DNA of 41,825 bases from Rhodospirillaceae bacterium (lineage in GTDB: Bacteria > Pseudomonadota > Alphaproteobacteria > Puniceispirillales > Puniceispirillaceae). The DNA is taken from contig PCBG01000017.1 of assembly GCA_002731315.1 (NCBI GenBank), positions 1 to 41,825 on the forward strand, read 5' to 3'. Below, one piece after another: positions 17,004-27,499 of this stretch (positions within the stretch are counted from its first letter, which is position 1; each line of letters begins with the position of its first letter). The position numbers were made by a program, and so were the translations under genes. The notes under the pieces were generated by a model that saw only the letters and a program-made list of their open reading frames with translations, was not told where the DNA came from and searched no databases.

Positions 17004-18287
17004 TTATTTCGTGCTTGCAGATAGCCTGTCGCGAAGTTTGTAATAGTGCATCGCCAACGGCATGAACCATGGGTTGCCGGTATAAAAAGGAATTGTCCGC
17101 AACGGTAGGTTGCTGAAGACACTTTCGCCGTCCTTGCCAAGGATCATCAGCGCGGCCTTCTGGCCAAGCCATCGGGCCCAGACTGTCCCCGACCCACAAA
17201 ATCCGGTTGGGTAGATGATTCCGTCGCGAACGACGAGCTTTGGTAACTGATCGAACGGAAAGGCAACGAAACCCTGCCAATGCGCATCCACACTAACGTC
17301 GTCAAGGGTAGGAAAAATAGTTGCAAGCGCCCCCTGAAGGTGACGTCTTGCGCGGTTATGATCATTGTGTGACCGTCTGCCACCAAGAAGGATTCGCTCT
17401 CCGTCAGGCGATGGCCGGTAGTAATAGCCAAGCTGCTTTGACTCACCGAACATGGTTAGCTTGGGCATCAGCGACTGGACGCGGTTCCGGCCAATTTTTT
17501 CGGTAGCGATCATCTCTGAAATTACTGGTACGAGACGCCTTCGCAACCAAGGCTGCGCTTTGTCGGTATAGGCATTGGTCGCCGAGATCACATGTTGTGC
17601 CTTGACTTGGCCGCGGTTTGTTAGAAGCAGAAAGTCCGAATGCGCTCGCTTGATCTCTAGCACATTCGTTTCTGAAAACAGTATCACTCCAGCCTCAAGA
17701 GCGAGGCGCTTCATTTCATGTAGCAGCTTTGCCGGGTGAATGCCGCCGATGTCCGGCCGGAATATGCCTCCGTCATAGAGCGAAGAGCTAGTGTATTCAG
17801 CCATTTTATTTTTTTCGACGAAGACAGGTTCGATGTCGTAACGGGCCTGAAATGTGGCACTATCACGCTTGATTCGGTCTACGGAAAACTGGCCCATGAG
17901 GCCCACAACCCGACCGACAGGCTGAAAGTCACATTGGACTTTCTCATCGGCTATGAAACGCGCTAGGTCTTCTCGGGCCAGAACCGCTTCGTCGCTGAAC
18001 TTCTGTGCCTTTTCAGTGCCAAACCGCCGTTTTAACTGATCTGATGACAGCCTTATATTGCCGCTTGTGATGCCTCCATTGCGTGTTGAAGCACCTTCTC
18101 CTATCAGGCCCCTTTCGAGAATGACCACACGTTTTCCGGCGCGTGCCAAGGTGAGGGCTGCGGACAATCCAGTAAAGCCACATCCGACAATCATGATTTC
18201 GACATGGTCTTGCCATGCAGCAGGGGGGGCTGATGTTGGGGGTCGCTCTTGCCACCAGTAACAAATGCTTTGCGTGTCTGAGTTCAT
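17004..18287 (-). CDS. Gamma-glutamylputrescine-oxidase-like FAD-dependent oxidoreductase
   Basis: 427 residues. The N-terminal CYWWQERPPTSAP stretch before the FAD motif (IVGCGFTGLSAALTLARAG, about 33-51) is characteristic of PuuB-type enzymes. STRNGGITSGNIR follows, and HWQGFVAFPFDQLPKL and YPTGFCGSGTVWARWLGQ mark the C-terminal FAD contacts. Such enzymes oxidise a primary or secondary amine of a glutamyl or amino-acid conjugate, giving an aldehyde. It lies 84 bp downstream of hutC on the same strand, so it may be part of the hutF-hutC transcript; a link to histidine breakdown is only inferred. No puuA, puuC or puuD is nearby. Confidence 0.85.
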   Translation of the reverse strand: MNSDTQSICYWWQERPPTSAPPAAWQDHVEIMIVGCGFTGLSAALTLARAGKRVVILERGLIGEGASTRNGGITSGNIRLSSDQLKRRFGTEKAQKFSDEAVLAREDLARFIADEKVQCDFQPVGRVVGLMGQFSVDRIKRDSATFQARYDIEPVFVEKNKMAEYTSSSLYDGGIFRPDIGGIHPAKLLHEMKRLALEAGVILFSETNVLEIKRAHSDFLLLTNRGQVKAQHVISATNAYTDKAQPWLRRRLVPVISEMIATEKIGRNRVQSLMPKLTMFGESKQLGYYYRPSPDGERILLGGRRSHNDHNRARRHLQGALATIFPTLDDVSVDAHWQGFVAFPFDQLPKLVVRDGIIYPTGFCGSGTVWARWLGQKAALMILGKDGESVFSNLPLRTIPFYTGNPWFMPLAMHYYKLRDRLSASTK

Positions 18288-18371
18288 GGCCTGACGATCT
18301 CAAATCAGAGGTTCGCAGTCAAAGAAATACCTTTTGGCGGCGGTTTCTTGGATGTTTTGGACACCTTAAGC

Positions 18372-19073
18372 TCAATTACGGGTCAATAGTTGATACCCTG
18401 GTTTTGTTATTCCCTGCACGGTGGTAATAGGCGCATCATCTATCCAGGTTGTTCGCTCCATCACAAACAGTGCCGCGCCAGTCTCGATCTGTAACAGTTC
18501 GGCGACTCTGCTATTGGCTGAGATGGCGTAGAAACGTAGATCGCACCGGTTATAGGGCCTGTTCAATACCAACCATTCATTTGCGCTCTGCGTGGTGAGG
18601 TCAACCCCGGTGATTTCCGGCACCGTGTTGAGGCTTATCCAGCGATCTTCAAAGATATATGGAAGTCCGTCCGAAAGGTGCAGCGCCTCTAATCGAAGCA
18701 TTGGATGCGCATTTTTTAGCTCCAAGGTAGCCATAACGCCGCGTGGCGAATCAGTCTGGGTGCAGTGGATCAGTTGGTGTCCGTATCGGCCACCCTTTCG
18801 TTCAATTTCACGCCTTGTTATAGGTATATCTAAAGTGGCGCGTGTAACAGGCTCGGCACGCACTCTTGTGCCGCCTTTGCGACGTCGTTCGACAAGCCCA
18901 TTGTTGAATAGATCCTGCATAGCGCGCTGCACTGTGGAACGCGCGCAGTTCATGTCATCGGCTATGTCGGAATCGCGTGGAAGCCTGTCACCGGGCCCGT
19001 AGCGCCCGGATAGAATCGCCTCGTGAATTTCGTCGCGGACGTCTTTCCAGGACAGGCGATTAGTCTTCATCAT
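18372..19073 (-). CDS. hutC: HutC-like GntR-family histidine utilisation repressor
   Basis: 233 residues from ATG 19073, which overlaps the hutF stop (ATGA); the open frame runs a further 39 codons upstream inside hutF but that part lacks GntR features. Residues about 5-70 form the winged helix (LPRDSDIADDMNCARSTVQRAMQDL), and the rest is a UTRA effector domain with LRLEALHLSDGLPYIFEDRWI. HutC proteins bind urocanate and repress hut genes. A palindrome in the hutF/hutI promoter region is the likely operator. Confidence 0.92.
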   Translation of the reverse strand: MMKTNRLSWKDVRDEIHEAILSGRYGPGDRLPRDSDIADDMNCARSTVQRAMQDLFNNGLVERRRKGGTRVRAEPVTRATLDIPITRREIERKGGRYGHQLIHCTQTDSPRGVMATLELKNAHPMLRLEALHLSDGLPYIFEDRWISLNTVPEITGVDLTTQSANEWLVLNRPYNRCDLRFYAISANSRVAELLQIETGAALFVMERTTWIDDAPITTVQGITKPGYQLLTRN

Positions 19074-20437
19074 ATGTCTTGCCCAAGTTGTTTCGACACC
19101 TCGATAAAACGTGAGACAACGCGCTCGCGCTGAATATAACGGCCGTTTCTGACCATGTGTCGGCCGGCGCTCCAAACATCGGTGACACACTTGCGGCCAT
19201 GCCCGGCAAAGACGAGGCTGTCCAGAACCGTGTCACCAGACCTGTTGCACAGGAACTCGTTATCAGTCGAAACAGCTACTAGATCTGCAATTTTCCCTTC
19301 AGCGATCTGACCGGAAGGACGTCCCGCCGCCTGCGCCCCGGCCGATGTGGCCGTGTCGAATAAATACCGGCCGGTCGAGCGGTCGGGGGTCGCCATGGCT
19401 GCGCGGCTGAGATCACGTAGGCGCTGGGAATAATCCAGCGTCGCAAGCTCCTCCCATAGCGCGATGTGAATGTTGCTGTCCGAGCCGACACCAAAATGGC
19501 CGCCGGAATCCCGAAAGGTGATACCGTTGAAGATACCGTCGCCAAGGCTTGACTCGGTGATCGGGCACAGACCGGCTACGGCCCCGCTCGCGGCCAGTCC
19601 GCCAGTTTCGGAGTGGGTCATTTGTGTGCAGTGGATGAGGCACCAGTCGGCACCAACTTCGGCGTTCGCAAGCAGCCACTCCACTGGGCGCGCGCCAAGA
19701 TAGGCCTTGACTTCCGTGACCTCAGCCATCTGTTCGGCAAGGTGCATATGGATGGGACCATCGGGGCAAATCTCGCGAATGCGAACTAGGGCCTCAGGCG
19801 TAATAGCGCGCAGGGAATGCGGAGCAATGCCAATGGTGTAATCATCAGGCCCCTTCGAGATGGCTGTGGTGCTTTCGACATGAAGCTTGCCAAACAGGTC
19901 CCAATCGCAGCCAAAACGTTTTTGCCCGCCCTGAAGCGCAAGCCCATTGCAGCCCCCCTGCATGTAGAGAGCAGGCAGAAGCGTCAACCCTATCCCGGTT
20001 TGCTCTGCAGCAGCCACGATGCGCTCTGCCATTTCCGGAAGATTGTGATAGGGCGCCCCACCAATATCGTGATGCAAATAATGGAACTCGGCCACTGCGC
20101 CATAACCGGCTTCCAGCATTTCCATGAAAGCTAGCTCGGCGATGGCCTGGACCTGCTCCGGATTCAGCTGGTCAAGAAAACGGTACATCAGTCGCCTCCA
20201 GGTCCAGAAACTGTCGCTGGCGTTTGGGCCGCGGCTTTCGGTCAGCCCGGCCATCGCACGCTGGAAGGTATGGCTGTGCAGATTGACTGGCGCCGGCAAC
20301 AGCAGGTCAACCGAATGATGTTCGCCACCCTTGTCATTGGAGATTCGCCCAATGCGACCGTTTGAAATTTCGACGCATAGATTGTACGCCCAGCCATCTG
20401 GTGTAAGCGCCTGATGAGCATAAATTTTAGACAACAA
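19070..20437 (-). CDS. hutF: Formimidoylglutamate deiminase HutF
   Basis: About 455 residues of the amidohydrolase superfamily. Metal ligands are visible in NLHSHTFQRAM (H54, H56), MHLAEQ and GVGSDSNIHI. It converts N-formimidoyl-L-glutamate to N-formyl-L-glutamate plus ammonia. Its presence with HutG defines the five-step histidine pathway rather than the HutE route. There is no ATG; TTG codons at 20437 and 20434 are the candidate starts, with GGAG 4 or 7 bases upstream, favouring the second. It is divergent from hutI and followed by hutC with a 4-base overlap. Confidence 0.95.
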   Translation of the reverse strand: MLSKIYAHQALTPDGWAYNLCVEISNGRIGRISNDKGGEHHSVDLLLPAPVNLHSHTFQRAMAGLTESRGPNASDSFWTWRRLMYRFLDQLNPEQVQAIAELAFMEMLEAGYGAVAEFHYLHHDIGGAPYHNLPEMAERIVAAAEQTGIGLTLLPALYMQGGCNGLALQGGQKRFGCDWDLFGKLHVESTTAISKGPDDYTIGIAPHSLRAITPEALVRIREICPDGPIHMHLAEQMAEVTEVKAYLGARPVEWLLANAEVGADWCLIHCTQMTHSETGGLAASGAVAGLCPITESSLGDGIFNGITFRDSGGHFGVGSDSNIHIALWEELATLDYSQRLRDLSRAAMATPDRSTGRYLFDTATSAGAQAAGRPSGQIAEGKIADLVAVSTDNEFLCNRSGDTVLDSLVFAGHGRKCVTDVWSAGRHMVRNGRYIQRERVVSRFIEVSKQLGQDI

Positions 20438-20446
20438 TGGACTCCA

Positions 20447-20473
20447 TTGACAAAATATGTAGCTACATAATAT
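20447..20473 (+). promoter_or_regulatory. hut divergent promoter with HutC-type palindromic operator
   Basis: TTGACA (20447-20452) and TAATAT (20468-20473), 15 bp apart, form a plausible rightward promoter for hutI-H-G-U. Between and partly over them lies the perfect 14-bp palindrome TATGTAGCTACATA (20456-20469). Its TGTA-N2-TACA core agrees with the TGTATATACA-type sites known for HutC repressors. A repressor bound here would block RNA polymerase directly and could also affect hutF on the other side. Confidence 0.65.
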
Positions 20474-20504
20474 CGTTAAGAGTGATATTTTTCAAGGAGG
20501 ATGA

Positions 20505-21707
20505 ATGTCTGAGCGTCTGCTGATTACAAATGTGTCCATTGCCCGGATGGATGCGACGGACAGCGGATACGGCTTGCTTTGTGATGGGGCCGTATTGATT
20601 GACGGCGACCGAATCGGATGGGTTGGCCGCGCCAAGTCTGTCGATCCCAGCCTTCACGAAACGCGGCAGTTGGATGGCAAGGGCCGAGTCCTAACGCCCG
20701 CGCTCATCGACTGCCACACACATACTGTTCATGGCGGTAACCGCGCGCGTGAATTTGAAATGCGCCTAGAAGGCGCAAGCTATGAGGAAATTTCACGTGC
20801 CGGTGGAGGTATTATTTCGACGGTTGCGGCTACGCGTGAGGCCGACGAGGAGACGCTTCTTTCCGAGGCCCTGAAGCGCACCGATGCGTTGATTGCCGAA
20901 GGGGTTGGCGTCATTGAAATTAAATCGGGTTACGGGCTTGATCTGGAGACTGAACTCAAGATGCTGCGGGTGGCGCGCGCGATTGGTGACACGCGGCCGG
21001 TTCGCATCTTTACCTCGTTTCTCGGGGCTCATGCTGTGCCGCGGGGTATGGATCCCGATGACTATATCGACACGGTCTGCATTCCTGCACTTGAAGCAGC
21101 ACATGCCGAAGGGCTTGTGGATGCAGTGGACGGGTTCTGCGAGGGAATCGCCTTTGACACCACCCAGATTGCGCGTGTGTTTGACAAGGCCAGACAACTT
21201 GAATTGCCGGTCAAACTGCATGCTGAGCAGCTCTCGCATATCGGCGGCACTAAACTTGCCGCAGACTTTGGCGCGCTGTCAGCGGATCATGTTGAGTATG
21301 CAGGCGAGATGGATGCCGTCGCGCTGGCGACATCTGGCAGTGTCGCGGTGTTGCTCCCCGGCGCTTTCTACACACTTCAGGAAACCCAGAAACCGCCGAT
21401 AGACGCGTTTCGCCGCCACCAGGTGCCGATGGCTGTTGCCACAGACTGGAATCCGGGATCATCGCCTCTTGGATCGCTGCGTCTTGCTATGAATATGGCC
21501 TGTACTCTCTTTGGCCTGACCCCAGCCGAGGCACTTGCAGGAACCACCTGCAATGCAGCACGGGCCCTTGGTCTTGATGATTGTGGTGTTATCGCGCCAG
21601 GGATGCGGGCAGACCTTGCGCTTTGGGATGTAAAGGACCCGGCAGAATTGAGTTGTTCCTTCGGTGTGAATGCTCTGAAGAATCGGTTTTTTGGAGGAAG
21701 GTCATGA
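20505..21707 (+). CDS. hutI: Imidazolonepropionase HutI
   Basis: 400 residues with an ideal AAGGAGG ribosome-binding site. Amidohydrolase metal ligands are in [13 protein letters not shown] (H71, H73), [12 protein letters not shown] and [10 protein letters not shown]. The [14 protein letters not shown] segment is typical of HutI. It hydrolyses 4-imidazolone-5-propanoate to formimidoylglutamate, the third step of histidine breakdown. It is the first gene of the rightward hut operon and overlaps hutH by 4 bases (ATGA). Confidence 0.97.
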   Translation: MSERLLITNVSIARMDATDSGYGLLCDGAVLIDGDRIGWVGRAKSVDPSLHETRQLDGKGRVLTPALIDCHTHTVHGGNRAREFEMRLEGASYEEISRAGGGIISTVAATREADEETLLSEALKRTDALIAEGVGVIEIKSGYGLDLETELKMLRVARAIGDTRPVRIFTSFLGAHAVPRGMDPDDYIDTVCIPALEAAHAEGLVDAVDGFCEGIAFDTTQIARVFDKARQLELPVKLHAEQLSHIGGTKLAADFGALSADHVEYAGEMDAVALATSGSVAVLLPGAFYTLQETQKPPIDAFRRHQVPMAVATDWNPGSSPLGSLRLAMNMACTLFGLTPAEALAGTTCNAARALGLDDCGVIAPGMRADLALWDVKDPAELSCSFGVNALKNRFFGGRS

Positions 21708-23224
21708 GTATAACGCTTCATCCTGCAGCAACCGACCTAAAGACGCTTGAAAAAGTCTGGCGTAATGGCACATCGGCGCGTCTTGCGCCTGAAGCCTGCG
21801 GCCAGATCGAAGCTACAGCGGCGCAGGTGCGTGATGCTGCGACGGGTGACGAGCCGGTTTACGGGATCAATACCGGCTTTGGAAAACTAGCGTCGGTTAG
21901 AATTTCGCCGCAAGACACTGAGGCTCTACAGCGCAACCTGATTCTATCACATTGCTGTGGGGTTGGTGATCCGCTGGACGTTCCCACCGTACGGTTGATG
22001 ATGACGCTGAAGTTGTTGTCGCTCGGCCGTGGAGCGTCGGGCGTAAGGTGGGAGGTTTGCGCCTCGATTGAGGCTATGCTGGCACGCGGCATCACACCTA
22101 TGATTCCAACTCAGGGCTCGGTCGGTGCGTCGGGTGACCTCGCACCATTAGCACACATGGCTGCGGTGATGATTGGCGAGGGTGAGGCTTTCTTCGGCAA
22201 CGAACTTATACCAGGAGGATTGGCTCTCGAAAAGTCCGGGCTGTCACCGCTGGTGCTAGGCCCGAAAGAGGGGTTGGCACTGATTAACGGGACGCAATTT
22301 TCAACGGCCTGCGCACTTGCCGCACTATTCGATGCGCTCCGGATGGTGCGCGGTGCTGTCGTAACCGCGTCATTGTCGACCGATGCGATCATGGGCTCGA
22401 CACAACCCCTGCGAGCCGAAATACATGCTTTGCGTGGGCAAAAGGGACAAATCGACATTGCCTCAGCGATGTCGGCACTAATGAAGGGCAGTGAAATCCG
22501 CGACAGCCATCGCGATGGCGATACCCGTGTACAGGACCCTTACTGCATTCGCTGTATGCCACAGGTTGCCGGTGCCGGGCTAGACCTGCTCCGTTTTGCC
22601 GCGCAAACACTTGAAATCGAGGCCAACGCCGTGACTGATAACCCGTTGGTGACGACAAGTGGAATTCTGTCTGGTGGAAATTTTCATGCCGAACCAGTGG
22701 CTTTCGCCGCCGATCAAATGGCCCTTGCGATTGCCGAGCTAGGGTCGATTGCGCAGCGTCGTGTGGCTCTTATGGTAGATCCGACCCTGAGTTTCGATCT
22801 TCCCCCTTTCCTTACACCGGCCCCCGGATTGAATTCCGGCTTTATGATCGCCGAGGTCACGAGCGCTGCATTGATGAGCGAGAACAAGCATCTTGCCAAT
22901 CCTTGCTCTACCGACAGCACACCAACCTCAGCCAATCAAGAGGATCATGTAAGCATGTCCGCCCACGGTGCCCGTCGTCTGAAAAGAATGGTGGATAATC
23001 TGTCTGTCATTCTTGGTGTGGAGGCATTGTGCGCGGTTCAGGGAATCGAGGCGCGCGCGCCGCTGAAAACTTCCAGAGCCCTACAAAAGGCGGTTATTGC
23101 GCTGCGGTCCAGTGTCCCGCCACTGCGATCGGATCGCTATATGGCACCAGAACTGGAGGCGGCGGCGGGACTGATAACCTCTGATGCTCTAGCCCGGTCT
23201 GCAGGAGTGGAGGTTGGGCTTTGA
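21704..23224 (+). CDS. hutH: Histidine ammonia-lyase HutH
   Basis: 506 residues from ATG 21704. The MIO prosthetic group arises from Ala142-Ser143-Gly144 within [15 protein letters not shown], and the substrate-site YGINTGFG lies near 53-60. All expected blocks are present, including [14 protein letters not shown] near the C-terminal part. It deaminates L-histidine to urocanate, the first pathway step. Translational coupling on both sides (4-base overlaps with hutI and hutG) shows one operon. Confidence 0.97.
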   Translation: MSITLHPAATDLKTLEKVWRNGTSARLAPEACGQIEATAAQVRDAATGDEPVYGINTGFGKLASVRISPQDTEALQRNLILSHCCGVGDPLDVPTVRLMMTLKLLSLGRGASGVRWEVCASIEAMLARGITPMIPTQGSVGASGDLAPLAHMAAVMIGEGEAFFGNELIPGGLALEKSGLSPLVLGPKEGLALINGTQFSTACALAALFDALRMVRGAVVTASLSTDAIMGSTQPLRAEIHALRGQKGQIDIASAMSALMKGSEIRDSHRDGDTRVQDPYCIRCMPQVAGAGLDLLRFAAQTLEIEANAVTDNPLVTTSGILSGGNFHAEPVAFAADQMALAIAELGSIAQRRVALMVDPTLSFDLPPFLTPAPGLNSGFMIAEVTSAALMSENKHLANPCSTDSTPTSANQEDHVSMSAHGARRLKRMVDNLSVILGVEALCAVQGIEARAPLKTSRALQKAVIALRSSVPPLRSDRYMAPELEAAAGLITSDALARSAGVEVGL

Positions 23225-24009
23225 GCTTTCTTGAAATCACCCGCGGCGATAGCCCGCTTGTGTTGGGACTTCCCCACACCGGGACTGAGTTGCCAGAGAA
23301 CATTGAAAAAAAACTCAACGAAATCGGCCATGCCAAGGCAGATACAGATTGGCATATTCACGAGCTCTATGACGGGCTCGTAACTGATACAACGACGGTG
23401 CGTACATTGATACATCGTTACGCCATTGACGTGAATCGCGATCCCGATGGCGCAACCCTCTATCCAGGACAGAATACCACAACTCTTTGTCCAATAACCG
23501 ACTTTGATGGGCTGCCGATCTACAAGGATGGTGCGCAGCCAGACGCCACCGAGATCGAATACCGCAGACAGTTCTATCACTCCCCTTATCACAAGGCGCT
23601 GAGCGCAGAAATGGAGCGGGTGAAGGCCATTCATGGCTTTGCTATCCTCTATGATTGTCACTCTATCCGATCGCAGATACCATTTCTTTTCGAAGGCATA
23701 TTGCCGGATTTCAATATTGGTACAGATGGTGGCCAAACCTGCGCGCCGTCGATTGAGGCTTTGGTGAAGCGCCGGTGTCATGCAGCTACTGGCTACACCA
23801 CAATTCTGAATGGCCGGTTCAAAGGTGGTTGGACCACACGTCATTACGGTCGTCCAAGCGATGGGCTGCACGTGATCCAGATGGAGCTCGCACAATCCAC
23901 ATACATGCTCGAAAGTCCGCTCTGGACCTACGATACGCGTGCCGCGAAGCGCATGCGAACCCACCTTAAGATCATTCTTGAAGAATTAATCCGTTGGAGG
24001 CCTGCATGA
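23221..24009 (+). CDS. hutG: N-formylglutamate deformylase HutG
   Basis: 262 residues of the N-formylglutamate amidohydrolase family. Conserved blocks are [11 protein letters not shown] near 14-24, [17 protein letters not shown] near 68-84, LYDCHSIRS near 143 and [13 protein letters not shown]. It cleaves N-formyl-L-glutamate to glutamate plus formate, completing the HutF route. The start is TTG 23221, overlapping the hutH stop (TTGA), with GGAGG about 13 bases upstream. Confidence 0.95.
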   Translation: MSFLEITRGDSPLVLGLPHTGTELPENIEKKLNEIGHAKADTDWHIHELYDGLVTDTTTVRTLIHRYAIDVNRDPDGATLYPGQNTTTLCPITDFDGLPIYKDGAQPDATEIEYRRQFYHSPYHKALSAEMERVKAIHGFAILYDCHSIRSQIPFLFEGILPDFNIGTDGGQTCAPSIEALVKRRCHAATGYTTILNGRFKGGWTTRHYGRPSDGLHVIQMELAQSTYMLESPLWTYDTRAAKRMRTHLKIILEELIRWRPA

Positions 24010-25679
24010 GCAATCTGCGTCACAACATTCGAGATGTCTATCCACCAACAGGCACTGACATCACTGCAAAAAGCTGGCTCACCGAGGCAGCAATGCGGAT
24101 GCTGATGAACAATCTGCACCCTGAAGTGGCTGAAAATCCTCATGAGCTTGTGGTCTATGGCGGCATCGGACGTGCAGCGAGGACATGGGATGATTTTGAC
24201 CGGATTGTTTCTGGTCTGAAAGACCTCGAAACGGATGAGACGCTGATCGTGCAGTCGGGTAAGCCTGTGGCCATCGTGAAAACCCATTCAGAAGCACCGC
24301 GTGTTCTGATCGCCAACTCGAACATCGTGCCGCACTGGGCTAATTGGAATCATTTCAACGAGCTCGATAAAAAGGGGCTGATGATGTACGGCCAGATGAC
24401 TGCTGGCTCGTGGATCTATATTGGCACTCAGGGCATTGTGCAGGGCACTTACGAGACCTTTGCCGAGGCTGGTCGCCAGCATTATGGAGGTGATCTAAAG
24501 GGTAGATGGATTCTAACGGCAGGGCTGGGTGGCATGGGTGGCGCACAGCCACTGGCCGCGGTAATGGCAGGGGCTTGCTGCCTTGCGGTTGAATGCAACC
24601 CAGACAGTATAGATTTTCGTCTTCGCACCCGCTATGTGGACGAAAGGACTGACAGCCTTGACGAAGCGCTTGCGATGATTGAACGCTGGAAAAAAGCTGG
24701 GCAAGCGAAGTCTGTCGGGCTTCTTGGCAATGCAGCCGATATTTTCCCGGAAATTTATAAACGAGGCGTACGCCCTGATATCGTGACCGATCAAACCAGC
24801 GCCCATGACCCGCTTAACGGCTACCTGCCGCAGGGCTGGACGTTGGCCCAGTGGCGTGATCTGCGAGAGAGTGATTCTAAGGCCGTTGTGGCGGCATCGC
24901 GTGCTTCAATGAAGGCGCATGTGAAGGCAATGGTCGATTTCTGGAATGATGGCGTGCCAACGCTGGATTATGGTAACAATATTCGTCAGGTTGCCCTCGA
25001 GGAAGGGCTAGAGAACGCTTTTGCGTTTCCGGGGTTTGTTCCTGCCTATATCCGCCCACTGTTCTGCAAAGGGATCGGTCCGTTTAGGTGGTGCGCTCTG
25101 TCGGGCGATCCTGAGGACATCTATAGGACTGATCAGGCGATGAAGGAGCTGTTTCCGGACAACACCCATTTGCACAAATGGCTGGATATGGCAAGGGAAC
25201 GGATTTCGTTTCAGGGCCTGCCGGCGCGCATCTGTTGGATCGGGCTTGGTGACCGCCACAGGGCGGGTTTGAAGTTTAACGAAATGGTTGCGAACGGTGA
25301 TTTGAAAGCCCCTGTCGTTATCGGTCGCGATCATCTTGATGCCGGGTCGGTCGCCAGCCCCAACCGCGAGACCGAGTCCATGAAGGATGGCTCTGATGCT
25401 GTCAGCGACTGGCCTCTGTTAAATGCGCTGATCAATACCGCCAGCGGTGCCACCTGGGTCAGCCTGCATCATGGTGGCGGTGTCGGTATGGGTTTTTCTC
25501 AGCATGCGGGCGTGGTGATTGTTGCTGACGGCACACCCGAAGCGGCACAACGTCTTGAACGTGTTCTGTGGAACGACCCGGCGTCTGGCGTCTGGCGTCA
25601 TGCGGATGCTGGGTATGAAGCTGCACTTGACTGTGCGAAGACGCACAGGCTTCGACTGCCAGGAATTCTCGGGAACTAA
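24006..25679 (+). CDS. hutU: Urocanate hydratase HutU
   Basis: 557 residues from ATG 24006, overlapping the hutG stop by 4 bases. The tightly bound NAD site [12 protein letters not shown] is near residue 175, and the conserved cysteine in [16 protein letters not shown] is Cys410, as in the Pseudomonas enzyme. It hydrates urocanate to imidazolonepropionate, the second pathway step. It is the last gene of the operon. The 218 bases after it hold no gene I can recognise. Confidence 0.97.
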   Translation: MSNLRHNIRDVYPPTGTDITAKSWLTEAAMRMLMNNLHPEVAENPHELVVYGGIGRAARTWDDFDRIVSGLKDLETDETLIVQSGKPVAIVKTHSEAPRVLIANSNIVPHWANWNHFNELDKKGLMMYGQMTAGSWIYIGTQGIVQGTYETFAEAGRQHYGGDLKGRWILTAGLGGMGGAQPLAAVMAGACCLAVECNPDSIDFRLRTRYVDERTDSLDEALAMIERWKKAGQAKSVGLLGNAADIFPEIYKRGVRPDIVTDQTSAHDPLNGYLPQGWTLAQWRDLRESDSKAVVAASRASMKAHVKAMVDFWNDGVPTLDYGNNIRQVALEEGLENAFAFPGFVPAYIRPLFCKGIGPFRWCALSGDPEDIYRTDQAMKELFPDNTHLHKWLDMARERISFQGLPARICWIGLGDRHRAGLKFNEMVANGDLKAPVVIGRDHLDAGSVASPNRETESMKDGSDAVSDWPLLNALINTASGATWVSLHHGGGVGMGFSQHAGVVIVADGTPEAAQRLERVLWNDPASGVWRHADAGYEAALDCAKTHRLRLPGILGN

Positions 25680-25871
25680 GTCATGCATTATGCGCTTGGC
25701 CCATCCCTTTCGCTTTCCAGGGCTTGTACACTCTGCCAAGACCTGTCGGGGGGCTGTCCACGATCAGCCATTTTCGCGAATTCGATTTGGTCTGCGGTCA
25801 GGTAAAGCGCATTCATGTTGCGGAACGGGTGGCGCTGTGCTGGTTAACTCATTGACTATAATAGTCATAAT

Positions 25872-25909
25872 TTTTCTAGCAAACTTTGAGTAATCACTCA
25901 GCTAGAAAA
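25872..25909. repeat. Inverted repeat at the hutU / sulfatase convergent junction
   Basis: TTTTCTAGC (25872-25880) pairs perfectly with GCTAGAAAA (25901-25909), and inside it TGAGT-AATC-ACTCA (25888-25901) forms a nested hairpin. The repeat spans the stop of the minus-strand sulfatase gene. It lacks a clear T-run, so a two-way transcription end is possible but unproven. Confidence 0.4.
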
Positions 25910-27499
25910 GTCCATTTCACCGCGCATCATCCTGTCAATGGTCTCTGCTGAAAGTTCGGGCATATCCGGCATCACAGATGCAATTCGCGGAAGGCGCAGA
26001 CGCGACTTTGTAGCATCAACCCCGTCATAACGAACATACCGTTCGGCATCACCCTGGTAGGCAACATAATCCCATGAAGGCCGCGTTCCTGGTGTCTTAG
26101 CGATGAAACGGCGCTGCAGCTGGCTAGTAATCACCTCAGCCATAAGCGTTTCCGGGTCATATCCTTGCATAGCAATCCCACGAAGATCTCGAAGGACCTT
26201 GGCATGCATGGGATCGGTCGTGAGATCCTGGATCTCGTGCGGGTCAGCCGCCAGGTCGAATAGCAAATCAGGCTGCCCATAAGTAAAGAAATATTTGTAA
26301 CGTCCTTTCCTGACCATACGGCATGGCACGCATGGCCCGATGGCCAGATAGTCACTAATCGCAACATCTGGCCAGCTCCTGACATCTCCATCCAAAAGTG
26401 GCGTGATTGAATTACCAGCCAGATTTGCAATCAACTCATCCGGCAACTTTTCCGCTCCGCCACCAAGATCAATCAAGGTCGGCGCGAGATCGACAAGTGA
26501 GGTGTTGGCCTCGATCCGTGCGCTACGTTGCCCATCTGGCAAAGACACAATAAGTGGTACTCTAGCGGACCATTCCCAAAAACACTGTTTGAACCACATG
26601 CCCCGTTCGCCAAGCATTTCGCCATGGTCCGACGTAAACATGACTACCGTGTTCTCACGCAGGCCTGTTTCCTCAAGCTGGTCGAGCAGCCTGCCGATTT
26701 TTTCATCAAGGTAGGAAATCATCGCAAAATAAGCATGACGGGTCTTGCGTAGATGGTCCTCGGTCACTGTATGCCGGTGGCGCCCATGAGCAAAAAACAG
26801 AGCCTTTGAAAAATAATCAAGCTCGGCGAAGGGGATTGCCGGCACATCGGGAAGACCGATTTCCTCATGTTGATAGAGATCCCAATATTGCTGCGAGACA
26901 TTAAAGGGTGTGTGTGGGCTGGTAAAGGAAACCACGCCGAAAAATGGCTTTGCATCTTCCTGCCTCGCAATATCGAAGATCTTACGGCGGGCTTGGAACT
27001 CGACATCATCATCATAATCCTCCTGCATGGTACGCACGCAAGGGCCCGCTTCGACAACGCCGTTCAATGCGGTTCCTGATGGAACAAACGCTGGGCCTGC
27101 CGACCAGTCGGCTATCCACTGGTAATCTGCAGGATAGACATCTGTTGTCAGGCGTTCCTCGAAGCCATGTAATTGGTTGGGGCCAATGAAATGCATCTTC
27201 CCTGATAGAAAGGTCTGATAGCCAAGTGCCCGCATGAAATGCGCCATTGTCGGTAAAGAGGAGGGTATCTCGTTAGCGTTGTCATAAACCTTGATTTCAG
27301 GACTGTGCTTGCCGGTTAGCATAGAGGCACGGCTAGGAACACACAGTGGATTGTTGGAGTAATGGCTGCAAAAAGTAACACCCTCAGAGGCAAGGCGCTC
27401 GAGGTTTGGTGTTTTGCAGACCTTGTTGCCATAAAGGGACAGAGCCTGCGCAGCCAGCTGGTCGGCCATGACCATCAGGATATTGGGTTGCCGTGTCAT
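25898..27499 (-). CDS. Choline-sulfatase-like cytoplasmic sulfatase (copy 1)
   Basis: 533 residues, no signal peptide, so cytoplasmic. It is a type I sulfatase: metal-ligand D13 in MVMADQ, and the formylglycine signature PLCVPSRAS with Cys53 and Arg57. GKMHFIGPNQLHGFEERLTTD and SDHGEMLGERGMWFK match choline-sulfatase (BetC) proteins closely. It needs a formylglycine-generating enzyme encoded elsewhere. By family it releases sulfate from choline-O-sulfate or a similar small alkyl sulfate. It overlaps the upstream sulfatase gene by 4 bases, and a LacI-type operator lies in front of that operon. Confidence 0.9.
   Translation of the reverse strand: MTRQPNILMVMADQLAAQALSLYGNKVCKTPNLERLASEGVTFCSHYSNNPLCVPSRASMLTGKHSPEIKVYDNANEIPSSLPTMAHFMRALGYQTFLSGKMHFIGPNQLHGFEERLTTDVYPADYQWIADWSAGPAFVPSGTALNGVVEAGPCVRTMQEDYDDDVEFQARRKIFDIARQEDAKPFFGVVSFTSPHTPFNVSQQYWDLYQHEEIGLPDVPAIPFAELDYFSKALFFAHGRHRHTVTEDHLRKTRHAYFAMISYLDEKIGRLLDQLEETGLRENTVVMFTSDHGEMLGERGMWFKQCFWEWSARVPLIVSLPDGQRSARIEANTSLVDLAPTLIDLGGGAEKLPDELIANLAGNSITPLLDGDVRSWPDVAISDYLAIGPCVPCRMVRKGRYKYFFTYGQPDLLFDLAADPHEIQDLTTDPMHAKVLRDLRGIAMQGYDPETLMAEVITSQLQRRFIAKTPGTRPSWDYVAYQGDAERYVRYDGVDATKSRLRLPRIASVMPDMPELSAETIDRMMRGEMDFSS

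Noticed and set aside
25519..25893. Open frames reaching into the gap after hutU
   Set aside because: They are mostly antisense or out of frame to hutU, have no family resemblance and no ribosome-binding site.
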